Source of the DNA: AWTP1-18 sp036504515 | GTDB lineage: Bacteria; Pseudomonadota; Gammaproteobacteria; Burkholderiales; Rhodocyclaceae | DNA: 64,000 nt | Direction of reading: 5' to 3' | Assembly (NCBI GenBank): GCA_036504515.1 | Contig: DASXVA010000004.1 | Location: forward strand, 1-64,000 | Shown here: piece by piece, positions 17,140 through 25,995 of the stretch | Layout: every line of letters starts with the position of its first letter | Position numbering within the stretch: position 1 is the first letter of the stretch | Notes under the pieces: model-generated | Databases searched by the model: none | What the model saw: only the letters and a program-made list of their open reading frames with translations | What the model was told of the DNA's origin: nothing | Translations under genes and position numbers: made by a program

Positions 17140-17257
17140 GAATTGCTCCTGGTGGTTCCGCTGCCATCGCATTCCAAAGGGAACACATTAGGCCGGTAAC
17201 TTTGCGTGCCTACCTTTCAGTAGGGTTGCCTTGATGCAGGGAGAGGTGTGGACGCAG

Positions 17258-17321
17258 TATGAAGAAATTCTAATTGGATGTAAACCATTTGAAATCATCC
17301 TGCTAGAAAACATTCTTCATA
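17258..17321. other. Long imperfect stem-loop in an intergenic gap
   Basis: TATGAAGAA (17258-17266) pairs with TTCTTCATA (17313-17321). Inside it, TTCTA (17268-17272) pairs with TAGAA (17304-17308). This gives an extended hairpin of unknown role between two minus-strand genes. No T-run follows, so it is not a standard terminator. Confidence 0.45.
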
Positions 17322-17368
17322 TGCTGGCTGTGTGGGGTGTTACTTCGTTAACGAGCTGATTCAATCAA

Positions 17369-17406
17369 CCAATAAAAAGCGCTCCCGAAGGAGCGCTTTT
17401 TATTGG
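17369..17406. terminator. Rho-independent terminator of groESL
   Basis: A perfect 17-bp stem (17369-17385 with 17390-17406) around a CGAA loop. The A-run on one side and T-run on the other make it functional in both directions. It lies about 40 nt beyond the groEL stop. Confidence 0.9.
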
Positions 17407-17447
17407 CCGCAATAGAGGAGAGCCGAAACCCTCCGCTGCGACGGGTA

Positions 17448-19091
17448 TTACATGCCCATACCGCCCATGCCACCCATACCGCCCATGCCACCCATGTCGG
17501 GCATGGAGGGCTTGTCTTCAGCCAGTTCTGCCACCATGCAATCGGTGGTCAGCATCAGGCCGGCAACAGAAGCGGCGTTTTGCAGAGCAGCGCGTTCCAC
17601 CTTGGTGGGATCCAGCACGCCCATGGCGACCATGTCACCGTATTCACCGGTGGCAGCGTTGTAGCCGAAGTTGCCCTTGCCTTCCAGAACCTTGTTCACC
17701 ACGACAGAAGGTTCGTCGCCAGCATTGGCGGCGATTTCACGCATGGGTTGTTCCAGAGCGCGCAGAACGATCTTGATGCCGGCATCTTGATCAGCGTTGT
17801 CGCCCTTGACGGTGACGCCTGCACGAGCGCGAACCAGAGAAACGCCGCCGCCAGGAACGATGCCTTCTTCAACGGCTGCACGGGTAGCGTGCAGAGCGTC
17901 TTCAACGCGGGCCTTCTTTTCCTTCATTTCGACTTCGGTGGCAGCGCCAACCTTGATCAGTGCAACACCGCCGGCCAGCTTGGCCACGCGCTCTTGCAGC
18001 TTTTCTTTGTCGTAGTCGCTGGTCGCTTCTTCGATGGCAGCACGGATTTGACCAACGCGAGCCTTGATAGCGTCTTCAGTACCGGCGCCGTCGATGATGG
18101 TGGTGTTTTCCTTGCCGATTTCAACGCGCTTGGCTTGACCCAGGTCTTGCAGGGTTGCCTTTTCCAGGGACAGACCAACTTCTTCAGCGATAACAGTACC
18201 GCCGGTGAGGATGGCGAGGTCTTCCAGCATGGCCTTGCGACGATCGCCGAAGCCAGGAGCCTTGACGGCAACAGTCTTCAGGATGCCACGGATGTTGTTC
18301 ACCACCAGAGTAGCCAGCGCTTCGCCGTCTACGTCTTCAGCAACGATCAACAGGGGGCGGCCGGCCTTGGCCACTTGCTCCAGAATGGGCAGCAGGTCGC
18401 GGATGTTGGAGATCTTCTTGTCGAAGAGCAGAACAAAAGGATTGTCCAGAATAGCGATTTGCTTGTCGGGATTGTTGATGAAGTAGGGGGACAGGTAGCC
18501 GCGGTCGAACTGCATACCTTCCACAACTTCCAGTTCGTTTTCCAGGGACTTGCCATCTTCAACAGTGATGACGCCTTCCTTGCCGACCTTGTCCATGGCC
18601 TTGGCGATGATGTCGCCGATGTTGGCATCGGAGTTGGCGGAAATGGAGCCGACTTGGGCGATTTCCTGGGTAGTTGTACAGGGCTTGGACAGCTTCTTCA
18701 GTTCTTCAATCGTGGCAGCAACCGCTTTGTCGATACCGCGCTTCAGATCCATGGGGTTCATGCCGGCGGCAACGTACTTCATGCCTTCGCGGACGATGGA
18801 CTGGGCCAGAACGGTGGCAGTAGTGGTGCCATCGCCAGCGATGTCGGAGGTCTTGGAAGCAACTTCCTTGACCATTTGTGCGCCCATGTTGGCGAACTTG
18901 TCCTTCAATTCGATTTCCTTGGCCACGGACACACCATCCTTGGTCACGGTGGGGGCGCCGAAGGAGCGCTCCAGAACTACGTTACGACCCTTGGGGCCGA
19001 GGGTTACCTTGACAGCATCAGCCAGAATGTTGATGCCTTCAACCATGCGTTGACGAGCGGAGTCGCCGAACTTGACTTCTTTAGCAGCCAT
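17448..19091 (-). CDS. groEL: 60-kDa chaperonin GroEL
   Basis: ATP-driven protein-folding chamber, 547 residues, the standard length. It starts MAAKEVKFGDSAR and contains GPKGRNVVLE, the ATP-binding GDGTTTATVLAQ and the signature AAVEEGIVPGGG. It ends in the GGM repeat tail (four GGM units then GM). It is the second gene of the groES-groEL operon, 41 nt after groES, under the CIRCE-controlled promoter. Confidence 0.98.
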   Translation of the reverse strand: MAAKEVKFGDSARQRMVEGINILADAVKVTLGPKGRNVVLERSFGAPTVTKDGVSVAKEIELKDKFANMGAQMVKEVASKTSDIAGDGTTTATVLAQSIVREGMKYVAAGMNPMDLKRGIDKAVAATIEELKKLSKPCTTTQEIAQVGSISANSDANIGDIIAKAMDKVGKEGVITVEDGKSLENELEVVEGMQFDRGYLSPYFINNPDKQIAILDNPFVLLFDKKISNIRDLLPILEQVAKAGRPLLIVAEDVDGEALATLVVNNIRGILKTVAVKAPGFGDRRKAMLEDLAILTGGTVIAEEVGLSLEKATLQDLGQAKRVEIGKENTTIIDGAGTEDAIKARVGQIRAAIEEATSDYDKEKLQERVAKLAGGVALIKVGAATEVEMKEKKARVEDALHATRAAVEEGIVPGGGVSLVRARAGVTVKGDNADQDAGIKIVLRALEQPMREIAANAGDEPSVVVNKVLEGKGNFGYNAATGEYGDMVAMGVLDPTKVERAALQNAASVAGLMLTTDCMVAELAEDKPSMPDMGGMGGMGGMGGMGM

Positions 19092-19132
19092 TTATGTTTC
19101 TCCTAAATATCTTGTTTCGATTGGCTTGAAAA

Positions 19133-19423
19133 TTAGGCTTCAACAACGCCCATGATGTCTTCTTCACGCATTACCAGCAGCTCGTCGCCATCAACCTTGA
19201 CGGTTTGGCCGGAGTACTTGCCGAACAGAACGCGATCACCGGCCTTAACAGCCATGGGGCGAACCTTGCCGTCTTCCAGAATCTTGCCGGCGCCGACGGC
19301 AACGACTTCACCTTGGTCGGGCTTTTCAGCAGCAGAACCGGGAATGACGATGCCGGAGGCAGTCGTACGCTCTTCTTCCATACGCTTGACGATCACGCGG
19401 TCGTGCAAGGGACGAATTTTCAT
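19133..19423 (-). CDS. groES: 10-kDa co-chaperonin GroES
   Basis: The heptameric lid of GroEL, 96 residues. It starts MKIRPLHDRVIVKR, has the mobile-loop region EERTTASGIVIPGSA, and ends with ELLVMREEDIMGVVEA. GGAG lies upstream of the ATG. The CIRCE operator lies about 104 nt before the start. Confidence 0.98.
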   Translation of the reverse strand: MKIRPLHDRVIVKRMEEERTTASGIVIPGSAAEKPDQGEVVAVGAGKILEDGKVRPMAVKAGDRVLFGKYSGQTVKVDGDELLVMREEDIMGVVEA

Positions 19424-19526
19424 GGGTTATCTCCTTGAATTGATGACTAAGTGGTGCAGCAGAGCTGCAAAACTGTTGATTTTCAGTCGGTTGGGTGGCT
19501 GGCACAGGGTGCTTGAGGGCAACTTA

Positions 19527-19553
19527 TTAGCACTCACCACCGACGAGTGCTAA
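19527..19553 (-). promoter_or_regulatory. CIRCE operator (HrcA binding site)
   Basis: A perfect TTAGCACTC-N9-GAGTGCTAA inverted repeat, exactly the CIRCE consensus. It lies between the groES promoter and the groES start and predicts repression by HrcA, whose gene is outside the window. Confidence 0.95.
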
Positions 19554-19582
19554 TAATAAGGACGCCAACCCTCCTTTTCAAG
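19553..19582 (-). promoter_or_regulatory. groESL promoter (sigma70 and possible sigma32)
   Basis: On the minus strand, TTGAAA (19576-19581) is separated by 17 nt from TATTAT (19553-19558), a good sigma70 promoter. The same stretch reads CTTGAAA (19576-19582), 14 nt, CCTTATTAT (19553-19561), close to a sigma32 heat-shock promoter. The -10 end touches the CIRCE element. HrcA bound there would block either polymerase form. Confidence 0.7.
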
Positions 19583-19698
19583 AGGCAGGGATCAAATAGT
19601 TTTTAGTATTACTTAAGTCACAGCGAGTTAATATGTTTCAAAATGTTGCAAATTGCAGCAGTAGCACCATAAAAAATAGACGCAAAGTGGAGGCGAAA

Positions 19699-21324
19699 AT
19701 GAAGAATCTATCGAATTTACGGGTATCGACCCGGATGTCGTTGTTGGTCATATTGATGCTCTTGGGATTGCTGATCCTTTGTGTCACAACCTTGGTTCAG
19801 CTCAAGGGCAGCATGCTGGAGGACCGCAAAGCAAAGACTAAAAATTTGGTTGAGGTCGGCATTGGTGTTCTTGCTCATTACCAAAAGCTAGCCCAAGACG
19901 GAAAGCTGCCGGAAGAAGATGCAAAGAAAGCGGCCCGGGAAACCTTGCGCACACTGCGTTATGGCAGTAATGACTATTACTTTGGTTTTACTGGCCCCGG
20001 CATTTACTTCCTGTTTCCGACAAAGCCGGAATGGGAGGGATTGGATAAAACCGACCTCAAGGATGCCAATGGCACTTTCCTGGTGAAGGAGTTGGTGGCA
20101 GCCGGACAACGAGGCGGCGATTTTGTCCACTATTGGTTCCCTCGGGCCGGGCAACAAACGGCGGAGCCCAAGTTGGCCTATGCAGTGAATTTCGCCCCTT
20201 GGGGTATCGTGCTCGGTACCGGGATTTACATCGACGATGTTGATCGGGACTTCCGCAAGAGCGCGGTGCTGCTAGGAGGAATCTCCTTGGTTCTGCTAGT
20301 TGCCCTGAGTGTTCTGGGATGGACGGTCAGTCGAAGTGTGCTGAAGCAACTGGGTGGTGAGCCTGCCGATGCTGTTCTCGTCATGCAACGGGTGTCACAA
20401 GGGGATTTGACAGCGAGTAACTCCGCCCCTGCCGGCAGTCTGCTTTACGCCTTGGGAACCATGGTGACATCCCTGCGTGAGTTGGTGAGTGATATCAATA
20501 GCAGCGCAAACCTGTTGGTCAAGGATGCGGAGCAGATCAACCACGCCTCAAAGGATGTCGCTGCGGCAGCCGAGCAGCAATCCGATGCCACATCCGCCAT
20601 GGCGGCCGCCATTGAGGAGCTCACCGTGAGTTCCAGCCATATTTCGGATAGTGCCCGGGATACCGAACAAGACTCCCGCGATGCCATGGCCCACGCTGGC
20701 GAAGGCGCGCTGCGGGTGGATCAGGCGACCCAGGCCATCCAGAAGATTGCCAACACGGTGACGGACGCTTCCGAGCGGATTCGTGCCCTTGAGCACCGGG
20801 CCAGCCAAGTGTCATCCATCGCCAATGTAATTAAAGACATCGCAGGACAGACCAATTTGCTTGCCCTGAATGCCGCCATTGAAGCTGCCCGAGCCGGTGA
20901 GCAAGGCCGTGGGTTCGCCGTGGTGGCGGATGAAGTTCGCAAGCTGGCAGAACGGACTTCGGTGGCGACTTCAGAAATCGAACAAATGATTGCCGGCATT
21001 GAAGAAGATACCGTCGGTGCGGTTGAAGCCATGAACGCCGCATTGCCGGAGGTCGAGCAGGGGGTGACGTTGGCCAGCTCTGCATCCGAGTCCCTACGCA
21101 CGATTCAGGAAGGCGCCCAGCGCACACTGGTTCGAGTACAAGAAGTTGCCGATTCGACCAGCGAGCAGAGTGTTGCCAGTACTTCAATTGCCCAACGGGT
21201 TGAACAGATTGCCCAGATGGTGGAAGAAACTACCGTCACCGTGCGCAGCACAGCCGAAACCGCAATACGGTTGGAAGACATTGCCCTGGGTCTTAAACAG
21301 CACATCAGTCGTTTCAAGATTTAA
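19699..21324 (+). CDS. Methyl-accepting chemotaxis protein with single Cache domain
   Basis: A 541-residue chemoreceptor. TM1 (about 14-34) is followed by a periplasmic Cache_2-type domain (about 40-190) with YGSNDYYFGF and APWGIVLGTGIYIDDV, then TM2 (about 192-212), a HAMP linker and a long signalling domain. The CheA/CheW-binding tip NLLALNAAIEAARAGE lies near residue 386. Cache_2 receptors often sense small carboxylates, but the ligand is unknown. I chose the ATG at 19699 because GGAGG lies 7 nt upstream. No che genes are nearby. Confidence 0.9.
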   Translation: MKNLSNLRVSTRMSLLVILMLLGLLILCVTTLVQLKGSMLEDRKAKTKNLVEVGIGVLAHYQKLAQDGKLPEEDAKKAARETLRTLRYGSNDYYFGFTGPGIYFLFPTKPEWEGLDKTDLKDANGTFLVKELVAAGQRGGDFVHYWFPRAGQQTAEPKLAYAVNFAPWGIVLGTGIYIDDVDRDFRKSAVLLGGISLVLLVALSVLGWTVSRSVLKQLGGEPADAVLVMQRVSQGDLTASNSAPAGSLLYALGTMVTSLRELVSDINSSANLLVKDAEQINHASKDVAAAAEQQSDATSAMAAAIEELTVSSSHISDSARDTEQDSRDAMAHAGEGALRVDQATQAIQKIANTVTDASERIRALEHRASQVSSIANVIKDIAGQTNLLALNAAIEAARAGEQGRGFAVVADEVRKLAERTSVATSEIEQMIAGIEEDTVGAVEAMNAALPEVEQGVTLASSASESLRTIQEGAQRTLVRVQEVADSTSEQSVASTSIAQRVEQIAQMVEETTVTVRSTAETAIRLEDIALGLKQHISRFKI

Positions 21325-21334
21325 GGCGATAGAA

Positions 21335-21373
21335 GAGGCTGCTGCCCTACGGGTTTCGTACGACAGCAGCCTC
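21335..21373 (+). terminator. Hairpin downstream of the chemoreceptor gene
   Basis: A perfect 10-bp stem GAGGCTGCTG (21335-21344) with CAGCAGCCTC (21364-21373) lies 11 nt after the stop. It has no T-run, so its strength as a terminator is uncertain. The remaining 228 bp up to dacB show no gene. Confidence 0.45.
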
Positions 21374-21601
21374 GAAGTAAAACTCCTATGGGTTGATGGT
21401 TTCAGCGGATATTCTCTGGAGGCGGCATTCGCTCCTGAGGAATACCCGGTCGCGTCTCGAACCTTCACGAGATCAATGCAGGTGCAGTCGATTGTGCCGG
21501 TGATCGAGTATTGATGTGATTTGCCACAGGTGTCTTGCTCTTTCCCCAAGGGCAAACTCCCGTAGAGTCACCTCTTCGGATACGTCACACGATCTCTTGC
21601 C

Positions 21602-23017
21602 ATGCGTCGCCAGCTTGCTTGTCTCTGTTTATTTCTTTTTCTTCCTGCTCAGCCCTTGCTTGCCCAGGGGCGCAACGGACTGCCGCCTGCCGTAGCAAAA
21701 GCCCTGGCAAGTGCCAATATTCCGGCAAGTGCTGTCGGGGTTGTTGTACAAGAAGTCGGCGCCACATCACCCCGCCTGAGCATCAATGCCCAGCAGGCCA
21801 TGAATCCCGCTTCCGTGATGAAGCTGGTTACCACTTACGGCGCTCTGGAAATCCTCGGCCCGGCAGCCACCTGGAAAACCGAGGTGCTGGCGGCGGAGCC
21901 CTTGGTTGATGGTGTGTTGGCCGGGGACCTTTATCTGCGGGGTAGCGGCGATCCCAAACTCACGGCAGAGCGGTTGTGGCTATTGCTGCGGCAATTGCGG
22001 GACAAAGGAGTGAAGGAAATCCGTGGTGATCTGGTGCTGGACCGCAGCGCCTTTTCCCTGACTGATACCGGTGCCAGCTTCGACGACCAGCCCCTGCGAC
22101 CCTACAACGTCGGCCCCGATGCCTTATTGCTCAATTTCAAGGCGCTGCGCCTGACCCTTTCCCCCAACCCCGCCCAGAAAACGGTGACTGTTCAGCCCGA
22201 GTTGCTGCCGGACAATCTGGAAATCATCAATCTGGTCAAGTTGGGCAACAACGGTTGTGGCGAATGGAAAGATGCCCTGCGGCCAGACTTGAGCCGCAAC
22301 GAAAACCGCTTTCGCCTGGTTCTGACCGGCAGCTATTCTGCGAGTTGCGGAGAAAAGGCCTGGAATCTTGGGGTCTTGCCCCACGATCAGTACGACTTGG
22401 GCCTGTTCCGCCTGCTCTGGCGTGAGCTGGGCGGAGAGCTGCGTGGCGAGGTGAAGGATGGTCAGCCTCCTGCCAATGCGCGCTTGCTGGCGACGACAGA
22501 GTCTGCCCCAGTGGCGGAAGTGGTGCGCGACATCAACAAGTACAGCAACAACGTCATGGCTCGCCAGCTTTTCCTCAGTCTGGCTCAGCAACGGGGAGCA
22601 ACGCCGGACATGGCGGCAAAGTCGGTGAATCGCTGGCTGAGCGACAAGGGGCTCAATTTCCCGGAGTTGGTTCTGGAAAATGGTTCCGGCTTGTCACGCA
22701 AGGAACGCATCGCTCCCTGGAGCTTGTCGCGCCTGTTGTTGAACGCCTGGGAAAGTCCGTTGATGCCTGAGCTGGTTTCATCCCTGCCACTGACTGCGGT
22801 GGACGGCACCATGAAAAAACGCCTGGGCAGTGTCGGCGTGGCAGGCCGGGCTCACATCAAGACCGGTACTCTGGAAGGGGTCAAGACCATCGCCGGTTAT
22901 GTGCAAGACAGCAACGGACGGATGGTGATTGTGGTGTTCCTGGTGAACCACCCCAACGCCGCCCTTGCCCAAGGGGCCCAGGATGCTTTGTTGCAATGGG
23001 TCTACGAGGGCCGCTAG
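21602..23017 (+). CDS. dacB: D-alanyl-D-alanine carboxypeptidase/endopeptidase (PBP4)
   Basis: A periplasmic S13-family peptidase that trims peptidoglycan stem peptides and cross-links. The 471-residue product begins with a signal peptide (cleavage near LLAQG, about 20-22). It has the penicillin-binding motifs S71-V-M-K74, S315-N-N and K420-T-G. The long insertion between the first two motifs is typical of the PBP4/DacB class. It appears to be monocistronic. Confidence 0.93.
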   Translation: MRRQLACLCLFLFLPAQPLLAQGRNGLPPAVAKALASANIPASAVGVVVQEVGATSPRLSINAQQAMNPASVMKLVTTYGALEILGPAATWKTEVLAAEPLVDGVLAGDLYLRGSGDPKLTAERLWLLLRQLRDKGVKEIRGDLVLDRSAFSLTDTGASFDDQPLRPYNVGPDALLLNFKALRLTLSPNPAQKTVTVQPELLPDNLEIINLVKLGNNGCGEWKDALRPDLSRNENRFRLVLTGSYSASCGEKAWNLGVLPHDQYDLGLFRLLWRELGGELRGEVKDGQPPANARLLATTESAPVAEVVRDINKYSNNVMARQLFLSLAQQRGATPDMAAKSVNRWLSDKGLNFPELVLENGSGLSRKERIAPWSLSRLLLNAWESPLMPELVSSLPLTAVDGTMKKRLGSVGVAGRAHIKTGTLEGVKTIAGYVQDSNGRMVIVVFLVNHPNAALAQGAQDALLQWVYEGR

Positions 23018-23332
23018 GGCCTCGGGAACGGTACGAGGCCGAGGCATCGGCTTCGTTTGAGCATGGGTGTGCACACTTCAGGGCTTCGTCGGCCGATCGG
23101 AAGCCGCTTTGCGGGCAGGCTGTAATGAACGGTTACTGCTGTTGAAGGAACCGATTCTGGCTACGGCCATGGCGAGGCGTCCCTGAAGGTGCTCGTCCTA
23201 CTATAGACGCTGACGGCAAAACGTCTAGTCATCAATCCGACACATCTTCTCGTTAGCCTCCCGGGCAGCCGGTGGGATTTGCGGCTCCATGCCCAAATTC
23301 TGTATCCGGCAACAGAATTGTCGGGGACATTC
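23018..23332. other. Intergenic region with two small hairpins
   Basis: About 315 bp. GGCCTCG (23018-23024) pairs with CGAGGCC (23034-23040) directly at the dacB stop, probably a weak terminator. TAGACG (23204-23209) pairs with CGTCTA (23222-23227). No gene, tRNA or clear promoter is visible. Confidence 0.45.
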
Positions 23333-24133
23333 TTGACTCAGAACATCAGGCAGGTCCGATCAATATTTCTGTCCGATATCCACCTCGGCACCCGGGGCTG
23401 TCAAGCGGACCGATTGCTGGATTTTCTTCGCGACTACGAAGCCGAGTACGTATTTCTGGTGGGCGACATCATCGACTTCTGGGCCATGAATCGCGGCATC
23501 CATTGGAGTCCCGCCCAGAATACCGTGGTGCAAAAGGTGCTGCGCCGTGCCCGCCACGGCGAAAAGGTTTTCCTCATCCCCGGCAACCACGACGAAGCCC
23601 TGCGGGAATACGACAACACTGCCTTTGGCGACATTCAGGTGGTTAACGAATATATCCATACCATGGCCGATGGCCGTCGCTTTTTGCTGGTCCATGGCGA
23701 CGAGTTCGATCAGGTGACCCGTTATCACAAATGGGTGGCACTGCTGGGGGATATGGCCTACAACTGGCTGGTGCGGGCCAATGCCTGGCTATCCTGGTGC
23801 CGCCGCCGGCTGGGTCGGCCCGGTTATTGGTCCTTGGCGGGTTACGCCAAGCGCAAGGTAAAGACCGCTGTGAGTTTCATCTTCGATTTCGAGGATTCGG
23901 TCATCCATGCCGCCAAAGAGCGGGGCATGGACGGGGTAATCTGCGGCCACATCCACAATGCCACCCTGCGTGAAATCGATGGTCTGGTCTATGTGAATTG
24001 TGGTGACTGGGTCGATAGCTGCACCGCCATCGTCGAACACATGGATGGCCGTCTTGAATTGGTCGAGCAGGGCGTCGCAACCGTGCAGACAGAAGCTGTC
24101 GGCGAAAAGCCCAAGGAAGTTCTGGCCGCTTAG
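23333..24133 (+). CDS. LpxH-like metallophosphoesterase (UDP-2,3-diacylglucosamine diphosphatase family)
   Basis: A 266-residue calcineurin-type phosphoesterase. The two-metal site motifs occur in order: SDIHLG (D15, H17), GDIIDFW, PGNHDEA, VHGDEFD and CGHIHN. The pattern SDIHLGTRGCQA and the long middle insertion fit the LpxH2/YbbF-related group that may hydrolyse UDP-diacylglucosamine in lipid A synthesis. The substrate is inferred. No ATG precedes the conserved core, so a TTG start at 23333 is my best guess; a TTG at 23279 is possible. Its end overlaps the convergent M48 gene by 4 nt. Confidence 0.8.
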   Translation: MTQNIRQVRSIFLSDIHLGTRGCQADRLLDFLRDYEAEYVFLVGDIIDFWAMNRGIHWSPAQNTVVQKVLRRARHGEKVFLIPGNHDEALREYDNTAFGDIQVVNEYIHTMADGRRFLLVHGDEFDQVTRYHKWVALLGDMAYNWLVRANAWLSWCRRRLGRPGYWSLAGYAKRKVKTAVSFIFDFEDSVIHAAKERGMDGVICGHIHNATLREIDGLVYVNCGDWVDSCTAIVEHMDGRLELVEQGVATVQTEAVGEKPKEVLAA

Positions 24134-24690
24134 TTTTTAGCTGCTTCGTTCCCGCTGCCGACGGGTTTGTGCTTGAGGCCGGGTATTTGCGATGAGCATT
24201 GCCCCAGACGGCAAGCCAGGTAGTCGACTAATTCCTGTCGGGCACCGGCAGCCTTCAGCACCTTGCCGGCCAAGGCATCCGCTTCCAGTTCATTGTGCGG
24301 GGTTTCCCAGGCCAGGCTGACGCCGATGGAGGGTTGCCCAATGTGATTGAGGGCCACGTGGGACATCTCGTGGGCCACCACAATGTAGGCATAGTCTGTT
24401 TGCTGGCACAGGATGGATCGCAGGCGGACCCGGCCCCCGGGCATGGAGTCGCCAAGCACGTTCGGTGAGGCAGCAAAACCGCGGCCATTGGCCAGGGCAT
24501 CATCCAGTTGAATGCGCACCGAAGGCTGGTAGCCCAGGCTGGCAAAGGCGGGCATCAAACCTTGGGCCAGGGTTTCCATTTGCCGCAGGCAGGCTGCCCG
24601 GGCCGGATCAGAAGGCGTAATGGCGCAGGAGGCCAGGAGCAAGCCCAGACTAGTGAATAGCAATCCCCACTTGCCCGAGCTCGGTGTCAT
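24130..24690 (-). CDS. M48-family metallopeptidase-like lipoprotein
   Basis: A 186-residue protein with a lipoprotein signal peptide (LLLASC, lipid-modified C22) and a zinc-protease signature H107-E-M-S-H111. A downstream ELEADALAG (about 134-142) supplies the third ligand. This is a short, single-domain member of the M48 (Oma1/LoiP-like) group. It should act in the periplasm on misfolded envelope proteins. It is the last gene of a tightly packed GNAT-sfsA-M48 unit, overlapping sfsA by 1 nt. Confidence 0.8.
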   Translation of the reverse strand: MTPSSGKWGLLFTSLGLLLASCAITPSDPARAACLRQMETLAQGLMPAFASLGYQPSVRIQLDDALANGRGFAASPNVLGDSMPGGRVRLRSILCQQTDYAYIVVAHEMSHVALNHIGQPSIGVSLAWETPHNELEADALAGKVLKAAGARQELVDYLACRLGQCSSQIPGLKHKPVGSGNEAAKN

Positions 24691-25394
24691 CAGGGCACCA
24701 CGACCGGAAGGGGTTTGGTCAGATGGATACTGCCGGGCGTTATCTTCGCGCGCCAGGCCATTGCCTCCACCCCGGCCGCCAAAGCTTCCCGCAGGGTGCG
24801 GCCATAGACTTTGTCGATATGGTCGGCGGGCCGGACTTCGCTAACGTCGCCCCGTTGCACGCAAAAGAAAATCACCCCGCGCTGGCCCAGGCGAACCACT
24901 TCCATCAATTCCCGCAGATGCTTGCTGCCCCGTTCCGTCACGGCATCAGGGAAGTAGCCGATACCGCCCTCGACCGCTGCCGTCACGTTCTTCACTTCCA
25001 CATAGCAGGGCGGACGGTCATCGTCTTCCAGCAACAAGTCGATGCGGCTTTTCTCACTACCGTAGCGAACCTCACTCCGCAGCCGCGCGTAATCCCGCAA
25101 TTCCGGCACGACACCCTGCTCGATAGCTTCCTTGACCAAGCCGTTGGTGCGCCCTGTATGCAGACCAACCAGCACGCCATCGGCTTCGACAAGTTCCCAA
25201 GTCCATTGCAGTTTACGTTCGGGATTGCTGGCGGCAGATAGCCAAACCCGGCTGCCGGGTGTTTTGCAGCCTTGCATGGAGCCGGTGTTGGGGCAATGGG
25301 CCTCAACCTTGGCGCCATCAAGCAACTCGACTTCGGCGACAAAACGATTGCGGCGGACGATCAGGCGCCCTTCCGTCAGGGGCGGCAGAATCAA
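24690..25394 (-). CDS. sfsA: SfsA family DNA-binding/nuclease-fold protein
   Basis: A 234-residue SfsA (sugar fermentation stimulation) homologue. Typical segments are RRNRFVAEVEL, CPNTGSMQGC near the N-terminus and the restriction-endonuclease-like core RIDLLLEDD...YVEVKNVT. Its molecular role in bacteria is still unclear. It overlaps the upstream GNAT gene by 4 nt and the downstream protease gene by 1 nt, so all three are probably co-translated. Confidence 0.93.
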   Translation of the reverse strand: MILPPLTEGRLIVRRNRFVAEVELLDGAKVEAHCPNTGSMQGCKTPGSRVWLSAASNPERKLQWTWELVEADGVLVGLHTGRTNGLVKEAIEQGVVPELRDYARLRSEVRYGSEKSRIDLLLEDDDRPPCYVEVKNVTAAVEGGIGYFPDAVTERGSKHLRELMEVVRLGQRGVIFFCVQRGDVSEVRPADHIDKVYGRTLREALAAGVEAMAWRAKITPGSIHLTKPLPVVVP

Positions 25395-25879
25395 GGCAGC
25401 AGTTTCTTTTGCAGGAAAAGTGCCTGCCCCGCTTTCGGGTCCAGCACGTAAGGTTTGAATCCGGCCCGCTCGTAGGCTTTCATGGCGGTCTGATTGTTGG
25501 ATAGAACTTCCAGCGTCAGTTTGCAGCAGCCCTTTTGCGAGGCCACATTTTCGACATGGGCCAGTAGTGCCTGACCCACACCTGTCCCACGCACATCGGC
25601 GTGGACCACGATGTCATGCACGTTGAGCAAGGGCGCCCCGACAAAGGTGGAGAAACCAAAAAAGCAGTTGATCAGCCCGACCGGCTTGCCATCGTCAAAG
25701 GCCAGGGCGCCGTAAAAATGAGGAATCATCTTCAGCTTGTCGACCAAAGTGGCCTTGACTGGTTCAGCCAGGCCTGTGCCACCTCCCATGGGATCGTGGG
25801 CGTAGTGATCGAGTAGTTCGATAAAAGCCGCCCCGTGCTCAGGGCGGGAAAAATCAAGGGGAACAACGGAGAGTGCCAT
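25391..25879 (-). CDS. GNAT-family N-acetyltransferase
   Basis: A 162-residue acetyltransferase of the GNAT fold. The acetyl-CoA-binding motif A is VHADVRGTGVGQALLAHVE, followed by LEVLSNNQTAMKAYERAGF (motif B). The acceptor substrate is unknown. It is the first gene of the GNAT-sfsA-M48 unit and overlaps sfsA by 4 nt. Confidence 0.88.
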   Translation of the reverse strand: MALSVVPLDFSRPEHGAAFIELLDHYAHDPMGGGTGLAEPVKATLVDKLKMIPHFYGALAFDDGKPVGLINCFFGFSTFVGAPLLNVHDIVVHADVRGTGVGQALLAHVENVASQKGCCKLTLEVLSNNQTAMKAYERAGFKPYVLDPKAGQALFLQKKLLP

Positions 25880-25995
25880 GGGGAAACTCGTCAGACGAAA
25901 TCCAGAGAGTACCGGATTTTTAGGCGTATGGAATGTTCTGGCCGATGGGGGCGAAGGCGGGGAAGCCTGTCTTCATTTTTGCCCATGGTGCGCTA

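Larger units (their letters stand above)
17140..17447. other. Intergenic region upstream of the orphan gene and downstream of groEL
   Basis: About 308 bp with no gene. It holds the long imperfect hairpin at 17258-17321 and the groEL terminator at 17369-17406. The part nearest 17140 should contain the promoter of the minus-strand orphan gene, but I see no clear box. Confidence 0.5.

Noticed and set aside
17403..19106. 567-codon plus-strand frame opposite groEL
   Set aside because: Antisense shadow of groEL with His/Gly/Asp-rich low-information sequence.
21374..21601. Possible gene remnant between the chemoreceptor and dacB
   Set aside because: Short frames exist on both strands but none has a ribosome binding site or familiar motif.
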